Origin: Acholoe squamosa | Taxonomy: Eukaryota > Annelida > Polychaeta > Phyllodocida > Polynoidae | DNA length: 64,000 nt | Assembly: GCA_949317995.1 (NCBI GenBank) | Contig: OX439045.1 | Coordinates: forward strand, 47,745,900-47,809,899 | Reading direction: 5' to 3' | Part shown: one piece after another, positions 34,246-44,230 of the stretch | How the letters are laid out: each line of letters starts with the position of its first letter | How positions within the stretch are numbered: the stretch's first letter is position 1 | Translations under genes and position numbers: made by a program | The notes under the pieces: generated by a model | Databases searched by the model: none | What the model saw: the letters and a program-made list of their open reading frames with translations, nothing else | What the model was told of the DNA's origin: nothing

Positions 34246-35223
34246 TCAGCGGACGTGATTGAATCCGTGGTACCAACGGAGCCAATCGTCCTTCCATGTA
34301 AATGGAGGGCACTCGACTGACCTAGTTCGGGCTGGTTCATGCCCGATAGAGGTATTTTCAAACATTCTGCTTGATCTCCTGACCTGATCAAGAGCGAATG
34401 TTGTGCCTCTTCTAGGTATTTGATGGTCCATCCCCATGTTTCTCATAGTCGTGTCTGCACGACTGTGATTCATCCCCCAGGGGTTACCAGACTCGGCGTC
34501 ACTCAGGCGTGAAGCTTCGAACCTGATGTCCCTATATTTGGGTGGATCAACATGTTGTTGGGTCGTGATAGGGGTCGAGAACTGCCCGATCACTTCACTT
34601 AGACCATCGGTGCGCGGCATTGAAGGAACTGGTTGGGTCCGGCGCGACCTCGAATCCACTTTCGAGATGTCGTCGATTGCTCCCACCATTCTATCTATCT
34701 CCGCTTGCTGTTTCGAACGTTCCGCCTGTCTTAATTCCGATACTAGGAATTCCAGGCGGGCATGTTCGGGTTTCGAGAGATCTCGTTGCTCGCTGATGGC
34801 AAAGAGTTGCTTGGCCTCCTTCATGGCATGGTCAAGCCACTCTCTGTAGTCAGGGTTTTCGACTAGATCCCCTTGAGTAGCAACTCTAGTAGTGCTGCAT
34901 TCACTACTTTGTTGCTTATCTCGAAGTCTAGCGGTACGCAATTTCGATTCCGTCTGCTCCTTCAGACGTTCTTCGAGTGCGAGTTCATCACGAACTTCTT
35001 TATTCACCCTGGCTTCATCAGCCTTTCTGCGAGACAATATCTCTCGTCGGAGCTCATCGATCTCACCACGTATGGCTCCCAAAGTGTCCGAATCCTTCTG
35101 ATCTTTCAGTGACTGGGCTACTAGGGATTCAGACTTCAAGGAATTAAGCTCGGCCTCATGCCTCGCTTTTTGTTCCATTAAGACATTCCGCCATTTTGTT
35201 TGCGTGTTCGATTCGTTCCTCAC
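34246..35223 (-). CDS. gag: Retroelement ORF1b: coiled-coil continuation and start of capsid
   Basis: 325 codons if counted from the GTG at 35223, which overlaps the ORF1a stop; the first ATG is at codon 16, giving a possible independent start. Residues ~15-105 continue the charged coiled coil (ERLKEQTESKLRTARLRDKQ). A linker follows, and the last ~25 residues (FTWKDDWLRWYHGF) resemble the opening of a Retrotrans_gag capsid domain with spaced tryptophans. The frame ends at a TGA at 34248-34246. Capsid similarity continues in the same frame after it, so the TGA interrupts the domain rather than ending the protein. A premature stop in this copy is likelier than readthrough, because the context CGC-TGA-GTA is not a known readthrough signal. 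Confidence 0.75.
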   Translation of the reverse strand: MRNESNTQTKWRNVLMEQKARHEAELNSLKSESLVAQSLKDQKDSDTLGAIRGEIDELRREILSRRKADEARVNKEVRDELALEERLKEQTESKLRTARLRDKQQSSECSTTRVATQGDLVENPDYREWLDHAMKEAKQLFAISEQRDLSKPEHARLEFLVSELRQAERSKQQAEIDRMVGAIDDISKVDSRSRRTQPVPSMPRTDGLSEVIGQFSTPITTQQHVDPPKYRDIRFEASRLSDAESGNPWGMNHSRADTTMRNMGMDHQIPRRGTTFALDQVRRSSRMFENTSIGHEPARTRSVECPPFTWKDDWLRWYHGFNHVR

Positions 35224-36188
35224 AGCATTTCTGCCTCGTCCCTGGCTCGAGCATCCTCGTCAGCTTGCATCTGACAGAGTAACGACTCCCGTTCCTGACG
35301 TAGCTCTTTCACCTGCTTTTCATAAGCCGTTAGGTGCTCAGCTACTTCTTCAGTATGCTCGGCTGATTGTTGGTTCAACTTATGCCACAACTCTTGCAGT
35401 TGTTCCTCCAACATAGTCTTTTCTACTTCTTGTAGTTTCAACTTATGTTTAAGGGACGTCTGCTCGTGCTGGGCATCCCGAAAATCGTTTCGAGCTCTCT
35501 CGACACATTCTCGGCGGCTTGTAGCAAGGCGATCGATCTTTGCTTTTAGCGATTGACAATTCATTGCTGTCAACCGACTACGCTCGATCTCTGACTTCGT
35601 TGCAAGCAAGGACTCCTTTTCGCTAGAGAGCTGCTTGACCTTCTCTTGAAGATCAGTAAGCTCTCTATTTGCGATCTGAGTCTTGTTCGAAGCCTCCAAC
35701 GCCTGCTGCCTAAGCTGTTCCAACTTCAGCTCTATTTCTGTACTCTTCTCCTGAGCTTTCATGGTGTTACTCGCGAGAGCATCCAACTGTTGGCGACCCT
35801 GGCGCAGTTGGCGTTGCTGCTCTTGTAGCAACTCCTCGTTGAGTCCCCTGCCACTGTCAATACTTCCTTGTATCGACACGGGCGAGGGACCCTCGAAGGA
35901 CCAACTGCCAAGGCCCATTGGAGTTCCCACGGGCGAGGCTGATTTTTCTACATAGGACAAACTCTGTGTCCTCAAGAAGTTCTCAGCCGCCGGAGAGAGT
36001 TGAGTCGATACTCGCCAATTGAGTAGCCGGCTCCTTTGATACAGGCCCAACGGGTCAGACGATGGACCTAATATCAGCGAGTGGTTCAAACCACCACCAA
36101 TTAGTGGATCATTCCTATCCACTAAAGGGCCTGTAGTCACTTGATGTTGATGATTGGGGTCATCATCTTCATCCAAGTGACCCTGCAT
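35220..36188 (-). CDS. gag: Retroelement ORF1a: coiled-coil Gag leader
   Basis: 322 codons from an ATG at 36188, the first ORF after the PBS. The first ~130 residues are polar and low-complexity (LDEDDDPNHQHQ, then Ser/Pro-rich). Residues ~130-320 are an almost uninterrupted coiled coil rich in Gln, Glu, Leu and Lys, e.g. EEQLQELWHKLNQQ. It ends at TGA 35222-35220. The next frame (-1 relative) continues in the same coiled-coil style, so both parts look like one protein separated by a frame change: an indel in this copy or a programmed -1 shift. No classic slippery heptamer is visible at the junction. Long coiled-coil leaders are unusual for Ty3/gypsy Gag and might drive particle assembly. No enzyme motif. 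Confidence 0.75.
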   Translation of the reverse strand: MQGHLDEDDDPNHQHQVTTGPLVDRNDPLIGGGLNHSLILGPSSDPLGLYQRSRLLNWRVSTQLSPAAENFLRTQSLSYVEKSASPVGTPMGLGSWSFEGPSPVSIQGSIDSGRGLNEELLQEQQRQLRQGRQQLDALASNTMKAQEKSTEIELKLEQLRQQALEASNKTQIANRELTDLQEKVKQLSSEKESLLATKSEIERSRLTAMNCQSLKAKIDRLATSRRECVERARNDFRDAQHEQTSLKHKLKLQEVEKTMLEEQLQELWHKLNQQSAEHTEEVAEHLTAYEKQVKELRQERESLLCQMQADEDARARDEAEML

Positions 36189-36235
36189 GTCGAACTTAAG
36201 CTCGCAGTACCTATGCGGACTAAAGTTAACAACTG

Positions 36236-36247
36236 GTCACGGCACCA
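36236..36247 (-). other. Primer-binding site, tRNA-His type
   Basis: One base inside the 5' LTR, the minus strand reads TGGTGCCGTGAC. That is the complement of the 3' end of animal tRNA-His including CCA (…GTCACGGCACCA). Twelve consecutive bases match. Confidence 0.8.
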
Positions 36248-36248
36248 G

Positions 36249-36716
36249 TGTAGCGTTCTACCCCTCGATGTTATATCGAATCTTTCGATAAACAACGAAG
36301 AACAACTATTCAGGTTCCAGTTAAAACTTTATTGTCTAATAACACATAGGCATCAGCCGTTCTCGATCACAGTTACAGGTGGCAGAGTTTGAACTCTATT
36401 GCAGGTTCGACACTAGGCCTTCTAGTGTCTAGAGTTAATATTCCACATGAACCCCCTCTGTGCAGGAGCACAGAGGAGTATTAGAATATGGTAGCCGGGC
36501 AGCCGCCGACCATTGCTCACAATGGTCAGTCGGGGCTGGACTGACCCTGAGGAAGGCCGTACAACGGCCTTATATACACCGGAGTCGAGGGCCACGTGAC
36601 CAAGTGGTGACGTGGCGCTGGACTTCAGCACCCCCAGGCGTCGGGTAATAGAGGTGCTCTCGACGTCGCCCACGAGGACCACGAAGGTACCTCGAAGATG
36701 ACGCGGGACCACCACA
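36249..36716 (-). repeat. 5' LTR (468 bp)
   Basis: On the minus strand it starts TGTGGTGGTCCCGCG and ends CGCTACA. A TATATAAG box lies at 36576-36569. It differs from the 3' LTR at two sites, near 36625 and 36630 (TTCAGCAC here against TCCAGCGC). Confidence 0.93.
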
Positions 36717-39622
36717 ATAGCTATAGCTGTCCATTGGGGTCAAACCAGTTTCCTCAAACAGAACAAATTTGGAGAAAGAATATATATTATGTATTAATCT
36801 AACCTCCAGTAGCTGTAGTCTATGTGCAGTTTAAAATGATTGAAACGCAAAATGGTTTAAAGGGTGTCAAGCCATTCATTCCCTAATCAGTATTGCAAAT
36901 TGTAAATTCTATGACACCATCAGCTTTCCTGTCAGCAACCTAAACATTGAATAGCAATGGAAGTGTGATTCTAACAGCGTGTCAATGAAACCAATAACTT
37001 CCCAAATAAACTTAAGGTACAAGGGAAGGGGTTAGTACTCTTAGACTCTGGCTAAATTGCTATTTCTGTTGATTTGCAGTACAATGTTATAGGAACTTTC
37101 TGAAAGTAGTTAATCAAAATAATATATAGCGGTACACTGTAAAAAATAACGGTTGAATCCTCCAGTGATCCTTGTAAAACTAAACAGTGGACCACCATAA
37201 TTGTAAAGCAAGAAACCCAGGTGGCAGTATGGTGCTACACAAATGTACAAGGAATCTCTGTAGGAATATTGACGGATCTCTGGCAACTTTGGGACGAGGA
37301 ATGTACCGTTATTTCCATGACATGTTTTTTTACAGTTAACGAATCTATGCCCACTGGGTAGCTCAGGACTGGGTATTTCTCAGGATGTAGAATTACGTTC
37401 AACATGACTGAAAAAGTAATGCATACCATTTTTTTTTATATAAAATGATCACTCTCTGAAACCATATTGATACTAGTGCACTAAGCTTTAAGGTTTACAT
37501 ATGACTCATAAATGGGATACAATTTTGATCAAAGCAGTCTCCTAAGCGCCTTTCTACAAGAATGGGATTAGGCCTACAAAAAGCAACTTTATATGTAGAA
37601 ATATAGTTGATGCCTCTTTGTTCTTTCTTTACAGAGCCCATTGCACTTGGGAGAAAATTGATAGTGGGTGCCAAACTCCCCCACTGTGCACCCTTTTGGA
37701 CTGTGACCCCACACCTAGGCAAAATGTCCTTTGTCAGAAATATCATATCAAAAGCAATGTCTAAGGTTTTTTTTAGGGTGGAGGGTACAGTAGAGTATCG
37801 ATCAGAGGTACAGTCATATGTGTATTCCTTATACTTACTGACCACTTAATTACTAGGAAGGAATCGATGATAATATTACAATAAAAGAGAAACTCTGTAC
37901 GTTTGTTTTCAGACCATTCAGGAAAGATACTACCAGGAAAGATAAGAGATAGTCATCCAACTCTTCTTTTGAGATTGCTCTGAGGTGATACCCTTTTCCC
38001 ACCAGACCTCTGATAGTGTAGTTATAAATCATAATCATAACTATAGAATACTACTCTGCGATGAGAGGGGTTATACTCTTTCATAAAATAGGAAGGTCCC
38101 TATGTACTATAAAGCACATTAACGTTATACAATGTCCACTGAAGAGACATTTATTTAATTTAAGGAAAAAATGGATTAGTGTTTTGTATTATGTTTTTTT
38201 TTTGTGATTTGGATACACAATTCCATCTACTCTGAAACAATCTACATAATGTGTAATTTTACAGATAGTTGTGAAGCATTACTTGCCGGATTTAAGATTT
38301 CGAGATTTTGAACAGGATATAACATTACTCAAAAGCACCAGGGAGGTACCCTACAAGTATAAATGTCACAACATGCAAAGATCATAGATACTGTAAAGAG
38401 AAAAATAGCATGTCTTTTACATATTACAGAGCCATTGCCTTCATATGAGACATAGAGACAAAAAGATGATACTTTATTTAGCTTATCAGCCATCCTTCAC
38501 ATAGGAAATACCTTCTACGCTGACACCACCAGGTAGATCCGACTGTCCACTGCCTCAAGTTACTGTGACCATGGGCTACCCTCCATCCCAATAAGTACAG
38601 CACAGTTCTTGGTTAGATCCAGTCTAAAGGCAGGGATAGTGCTGGCCTGTGATCAGGATTATCTATAATATGGTTGCCGTGCTGATGGCCCACCTTAACC
38701 TGATCACAGAGAAAGCTTAAGGAATGTGTCTATAAAAGGTCAGGTGGATTGGCCTCGGTGGAAAGGCTGAGGCCTTGAAGGGGGCCACTGGAAATTGGGA
38801 AGTAGTATGCTTTGGCATTGAATGGGATGGGACGGATCAATATGGTAATGTCGTGATTTATTCTGTATTTTGCACAGGGCTACCCCAACTTGCTCAGCAG
38901 ACTACAAGTAAGTAATGTGTTGCCATCCACATCTTATTTTATTGGCAGTCTATGCAGAAGGTGGAAATAATGTCAGGAAGCAAAGCAACAGCAAAAACCA
39001 CTTAAAAGCAACTCTTATTACAGAAGAACGGTGCTTTTAATATGTTTCTTGAATCATTAAGTTTAGTATCAAAATTATGTCAAGGGAAACAACCTCCCAT
39101 GAAGGAATTATTTGCCTATTAGAGAATCCTACAGGAAAGATGTTTCTACATTCTTGCTATAATTGTGGTAGATTCCTCACAGATTTTACTCTCTTATACT
39201 TCTTATACAATTTTATCCCTTCGTTGAATCAACTCGCATTATGGAAAAAGAATGGCAATACGGTAGTATAGGATCTTAATCTTAAATCTAGTTAAGGTAT
39301 ATTCTAATATTTCATAAAAAAATCTATTAATAATCTAGAAATTGTGAATTCACAGAACTCCCTAAACTTGAATTCCTCAATGCTGAGATGGGGTTACTAT
39401 ATCAGTTCAAGTGATCAGGAAGGAGCCAATGATACCAGCCTCATGGAAGTATCTTTCAGCTTAGAAATACCTGGTATAGCCAGGAGTCGGCGAGCTTAAT
39501 CTCATCTCATAGTGCTGGGCTAATCTCACTTCTTTCTCCTTGTCCTTTGATAGTGATGCAAACACAAATGGGATTTACCAGTGTTGAGAGCCACAGGGCA
39601 TATTTAATAGGTTTTGTGCTTA
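36717..39622. other. No gene; duplication copy B continued
   Basis: No supported exon. Near 37136 CACTGTAAAAAATAACGG resembles one terminus of the 42712-43004 MITE. Confidence 0.4.
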
Positions 39623-39860
39623 GGGTAACTCGCCCCTGACTCGACCACTAGGCATGTTGGTACCTTAAGTCGTCCATCCATCATTATATTGAGTTACTTT
39701 CACAATAAATTAGAATTGTTGGTGTCAAATCCAGGATATTTTTGTTGTTGTTAATGGTGCAACGTCAACTGGTAGTTGTATGCTATGTGAAAGAAGTTAA
39801 CCCAGGGTGGTCGACATAAGGTACCAACATGTCTAGTGGTCGAGTCAGGGGCGAGTTACC
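39623..39860. mobile_element. 238-bp PIF/Harbinger-like MITE
   Basis: ~50-bp inverted termini starting GGGTAACTCGCCCCTGACTC and the inverse of GGTAACTCGCCCCTGACTCG. TTA flanks at 39620-39622 and 39861-39863 fit the 3-bp TWA duplication of PIF/Harbinger. Copy A near 19975 appears to be the empty site (ATTATGTTTTGATGTAGAC against TTATATGCTGTGAGGTAGAC). Confidence 0.72.
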
Positions 39861-40602
39861 TTATATGCTGTGAGGTAGACATAGTGTGATGGTTAGTGTT
39901 TCGATGTTACTCTTGTCATACAGACATAGTGTGGTAGTCATATTTTATGGCTGTAAACTGTAGACGAGTCCTGTAGTCACTGTAACAGTATTATATACTA
40001 TGTTGTTCACTGCAGATGGGGGACAAAGTATAGGATATAGCACTGCTGCTAGAGAAAACTTGCTGAAAGCATGCTCTAAAACGTAGTATGCGGTCTGTCG
40101 AAAGAAACTGTGAAGGGTAATTCTTGACAATACTGATTTATTAACAACATTGAGAAACTGTGGTGGTAGCATAATGAGACTCAGGTAAAATGAGGCGAGA
40201 TCTCTTAGCCTCTCTATAACTTTTCAAAACACAACTTATTTCGATTGTGAGTTTGTGGTGCCGGCTAAATCCCGATCGGTTTCATTGTGCTGACTGTCCT
40301 GTCTTTGCTTAACCTAAATTGTTCTCTCTACACAAATGCCAGAGAGAAATAACTGTCTATCTGGGAGTGACAAGCTATTTATAAACCTGTTGCAGCCACA
40401 CACAGTTGATGTGAGGTTCAGGTTCTATCACATTTCTGTGTGAGTGATGTCTTAGTCTCATTTTATGTTGTGCCTAAATGGACGTGCCAAATTCAGCTGG
40501 GGTCTGCAGATGGCAGCCATTAGGACTTCCAATAAACTAATGCATAATGCATGTATTAGACATAGGTAGGCTTATAGACTGGTGAACATTGTTAAAGAAT
40601 AT

Positions 40603-40950
40603 CAGAGGTGTAGGAAGCAAATCGTCATTGGGGGGGGGGCCCAGTTGGGGCCCCACCTAGACAACCTTGAATTGTCGGCTCAAGCGCAATAGTGCCTATA
40701 CATACCTATATAAAATTTGTATAGGAAAGTAATTTTTGATGAATTTTAGATCTGGTTTGAGGCCCAGGCCCCCATTTCCCGATCCCATTTCTATATGAAA
40801 CTGATTTGAGATGGAAGGTTTTAGCTTCTTGTTCAATACTTTATGAATTCTTGGTAAATTTTGGGGGGGCCCAGACATACTCAGGACCCACCTCCTTTAT
40901 GATTGGGGGGGGCCCGGGCCCCCCTGGTCCCCCCTTTTCCTACGCCCCTG
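40603..40950. mobile_element. 348-bp MITE, CAGRGGYGTAGGAA family (copy 2)
   Basis: Ends CAGAGGTGTAGGAAGCAAAT and the inverse of CAGGGGCGTAGGAAAAGGGG, flanked by the 5-bp direct repeat AATAT (40598-40602, 40951-40955). Close relative of 21804-22137. ORFs at 40806-41171 cross its edge and are not genes. Confidence 0.72.
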
Positions 40951-41094
40951 AATATGGTAATACTGATCAGTATGTACTGGATATTAAACACTACAGAGCC
41001 CTGGATATCATGTCGTCATGCCATTTCCATTGTGGGGTACTATTACCTAGAACCAAGAGAATATGCAATTCCCTTGGCTCTTGGTTTTACAAGT

Positions 41095-41172
41095 TGATTG
41101 CCTGGTCAGCTCAGTCAGGAGATCAGGTATTCAGAAACAGGGGGCATGGGTTCAATCCCTGCCCCAGCTGAC
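41095..41172 (+). repeat. tRNA-derived SINE-like sequence
   Basis: An A-box-like GGTCAGCTCAGTCAGGAG is followed by a B-box-like GGGTTCAATCCC at tRNA spacing, then CTGCCCCAGC. The anticodon region ATTCAGAAACAGG resembles a tRNA arm. It is probably the head of a SINE; its body and tail are not defined. Confidence 0.5.
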
Positions 41173-42711
41173 GTTTGGTAGACATTTTGCTGGTTATAAT
41201 GATAAAATTGCAATAGGTATAGTCACAGGGGAACAAGCTCCATTTAAAAATATTCATTAGCACATGGGGGAATGCACCAATCAGTAAGGTCATTCCCTTA
41301 TTAGAAAATGATCCTGGATAATTTTTAAGAACGTATTGCAGTGATTTAATAGGGAATGATCCAGTCCCACTCTGGGGCCTGGGTGATCGAGGCTGTGACG
41401 TACATTGAGGATGGCACTTAGTGAGGGTGTTCTTATTCTACTGCTTATGGAGAATGCCTTAAAGATATAAATAACCCTTCGACAAATTCGTTCTGAACAC
41501 AATGCTACCTATCCATTGGAACATGCCCTTCTGTCCCCCACCTCTTTGTGACACCCCGGCTTGATTTCAACATTCTCAAAGAAGCAAAAACGTTGGCCTC
41601 GTAATCTGCCCAAGTGCCTTGTTCAGCTATATTAATGCAGCAGCACCCTATGTGTCATTACATCTCCAATAATTATAAGTTGTATTAAGATACAATATTG
41701 CCAACATCAATGTGAAGTATCCATACAAAAGAAATAGTAGCATTGACAATGTGCCTTTGTCCAGAGCAGTAAAGTATGAACATAGTCTGCACCTCCAGGG
41801 GAGGCAATAAATACATTGCAAGTGAGCTGTGCCTTAGTATAGAGGCATACTAGTTCTACCACAAAGGCAGATAAAGTACCAGTAGTTTTGTGAATATAGA
41901 ACTAAGGGCCAAGGCCTAGGGCACTTAGCTTTCATGCCTGTGTCTACATAAACTGGATTTCCTCTGGTGTTATCCCGCATTGCCCGGTGATAATTAAATT
42001 AGTGAAAATCACTTACTTCACTTCCTTCTCAGATATTTACTTTTCTATTCCCTCAATCAATACTTCACCTAGAGATCTAGTATGCTGGTTCACATTTAAC
42101 GTTTGGGATTAATTAGCGTCATGCACAACGAGTCAGAAACGGGGTTGCAGTTATAGGGCACAATGCCTTAAAGACATCTGCTTTCTTATGGCTCAAAAGC
42201 ATTCAGCTACAAATAGGAAATTGTTGTAAAGGTATATAATTATTTACAATATTAAACACTGAGATATGAGATAAGCAACAGATATTCTGGCTGGTATTTC
42301 TAACATGTTAGATATGCCATATTGGTACGTAAGAGTTGAGGGCTTCAAATAAGCAACCATCTCGAGGTTGGTAACGAGGGCATTATAGGTATTGAGTGGT
42401 AGAACTTGTATTTTAAAAAAGCATAAAAGTGCCTGGACTATATTGACATCAAAATCTTGTTATAAGCACATGGGCTGTATTTTATAAGTATATGACATTG
42501 TGTAGATATATAACACACGGGCATTTGCTGCACTACATTCCTATATGATCCCTATATGACAGGCACACTAGATCCGTTCTGTGTTGTGCAACACTCCAGC
42601 CCACACCAAATGTCAGTCTTGCTCTAATGTGGCTACTTTAGAAGCTCTCTACGGCTAATTTTGCCATACTAATGTATACTACGGCCTCAAACAGAGATAT
42701 TGATCTATACA
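41173..42711. other. Intergenic, nothing recognised
   Basis: No supported exon. A short inverted pair GGTCATTCCCTTATTAGA/TTAATAGGGAATGATCC (41288-41354) may be a very small MITE remnant. Confidence 0.4.
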
Positions 42712-43004
42712 CACTGTAAAAACAGTGTTTAGGGATTAAACACTAGTGTTTAGAACTTAAACACTTGTTTAAACACTTATTTGTCCCACTTTTCTAAACA
42801 CTATTTTAGTGCTAAACGCGTTCAATTTTAAACGTGTTTAACCATGAAGTGTTTAACCAAGTGTTTAAATGCTAAACACTTAAACACTTCAGTGTTTAGA
42901 CAAGTGTTTAAAAGCTAAACACCTAAACACTTCATGTGTTTAGGTGTTTAAATGTTGGTGTTGAGAAAATTTGGTGTGTATTTTTAAACACCTTTTTTGC
43001 AGTG
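42712..43004. mobile_element. 293-bp MITE, CACTG(T/C)AAAAA family
   Basis: Ends CACTGTAAAAACAGTGTTTA and the inverse of CACTGCAAAAAAGGTGTTTA. The body is made of repeated GTGTTTAA/TTAAACAC motifs in both directions, so it folds on itself. CACTG termini recall animal CACTA/EnSpm or Chapaev elements. The target duplication is unclear. Terminal fragments occur near 11067 and 37136. Confidence 0.65.
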
Positions 43005-43019
43005 CAGGACCAACTACTA

Positions 43020-43125
43020 ATCCCAAAGAATTTAGGATGATATAATTACGGCAAAAGACAAGTGGGTGTTTATTGATGGATTTTACTAAAGCTTTTGATG
43101 CTATTGTGGGTTTCTCTCTGAGCAT
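43020..43125 (+). pseudogene. LINE reverse-transcriptase fragment
   Basis: A plus-strand frame reads MDFTKAFDAIV, matching the non-LTR retrotransposon RT motif (I/L)DFSKAFD. The preceding bases read KDKWVFID in another frame, with an extra GATG at the join, so the fragment carries a small duplication. It is about 100 bp long, directly beside the MITE at 42712-43004. Clade cannot be told. Confidence 0.42.
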
Positions 43126-44110
43126 ACCATTACTGTTGTTATCTAAAATTGTGGGGATTAGTGACTGATACGGTGATGACGTTATGGCACAGCAGTAGAA
43201 CTATGACATAACATTGCCATCAGTACCTGAACCTAGTCCAGGACAATGGTGTGACCCCCACCCCTATAATTACTCTATGTAGATGTGGGCGGCATTGTGT
43301 CTAGGTGTCTATATATATGGTAAGCAAGCTCCTATACACAGGAATGCCCTAGACCCATCAAGCAATTAGTCCCATACCAATGATCTAATGGTAGCTGCTC
43401 ATGAGGTGGAGATTTGAACGGTATGGTAGAGAGTGACAGCTGAAATACCGAGTGTATGCCACAGTATATCCTAAAGTATAGGATGCCTTGCTACGAGCAT
43501 TGCCCTAGATGCTACTTTGCTTATCTAAGAAGGGAAGAATCTATAACCTTTTTGTACATATAATCAGTACTAAAGCAGGCCTTTTACAAAACCTGTTTCT
43601 TGTACATGATTTTAAATCATGACCGAGAAAAGCAAATCTTTCATTTAAGAACCTATTTTCCATTATGCAGTTTTCTATAGAAGCATTTAATGGACGTGAT
43701 AAGACATTATAATTGGTGATTGATATTATATTATGCCTGGTTTAGTGAATTTCCCGTCCTTCAAATGTTGCATGAGACCAGCTTTATAATGTAATACCTA
43801 AAGTAGGCCTATCGGGTGCATTTCAATATCCTCTACACCAGTACTGGTCAATTCGTACCCATGTTCGTATGAGGGCCAATTGACAGTCTAAATGTCTCTG
43901 GCTTCTGCCATATTTATTCAAGCTTATACTCTCGTAAGATTGAGTGGACATATGATTCTATAAACATGGAACAGTGACTGATAAGGGGGTTTCTGTCCTA
44001 TGTATGTGGACCGGGTTATTATTTCTGTCTAAATGTACATGTTTTGTATATTCTTAAAGCAATACTTGCTAAGTCTTGTATATTACTAATGGTAAATCAC
44101 ATGGACCTAC
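43126..44110. other. Intergenic, nothing recognised
   Basis: No supported exon or repeat boundary found. Confidence 0.35.
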
Positions 44111-44114
44111 CAAA

Positions 44115-44230
44115 CTAGAAGAGTGACCCGGAAGTCAAAGAATCACATGGAAGTAATACATCAATGACCCGGTGAAAAAAGCATGAACAAAATGGCGGAT
44201 GAAATGTTGTTCGATGTTTGTGTGTTGGCA
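44115..44230 (+). promoter_or_regulatory. Possible promoter and initiation site
   Basis: An ETS-like ACCCGGAAGT lies near 44126, then ACCCGGTG, then ACAAAATGGCGGATGAAATG near 44188. The last is a YY1-type initiator ATG like that of the 1134 exon. The frame stops after 13 codons and has no good donor, so this may be a promoter with a small upstream ORF, or chance. Confidence 0.25.

Larger units (their letters stand above)
23863..36716 (-). mobile_element. 12.85-kb Ty3/gypsy-type LTR retrotransposon with a third ORF
   Basis: Two 468-bp direct repeats bound the element, starting TG and ending CA. A 4-bp target duplication ATAG lies at 23859-23862 and 36717-36720. All coding is on the minus strand. 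The order from the 5' side (right) is LTR, tRNA-His-type PBS, coiled-coil leader, capsid and zinc knuckle, protease, RT, RNase H, integrase, ~0.9 kb spacer, ORF3, polypurine tract, LTR. Protease-RT-RNase H-integrase order defines Ty3/gypsy (Metaviridae-type) elements. At nearly 13 kb it is well above the common 5-8 kb. The LTRs differ at only two positions by eye, so insertion was recent. Gag and pol carry stops and a frame change, so this copy is probably not autonomous. Confidence 0.95.
23100..40560 (+). repeat. Segmental duplication copy B (split by the LTR retrotransposon)
   Basis: Partner of 11200-20600. It is interrupted by the retrotransposon at 23863-36716 and a small MITE at 39623-39860. 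Copy A lacks both and so gives an approximate pre-insertion sequence. Exact borders are uncertain because both copies have diverged and gained other insertions. Confidence 0.62.

Noticed and set aside
28841-36188. Infectious retrovirus
   Set aside because: There is no envelope-like ORF, and gag-pol is interrupted; the domain order is Ty3/gypsy.
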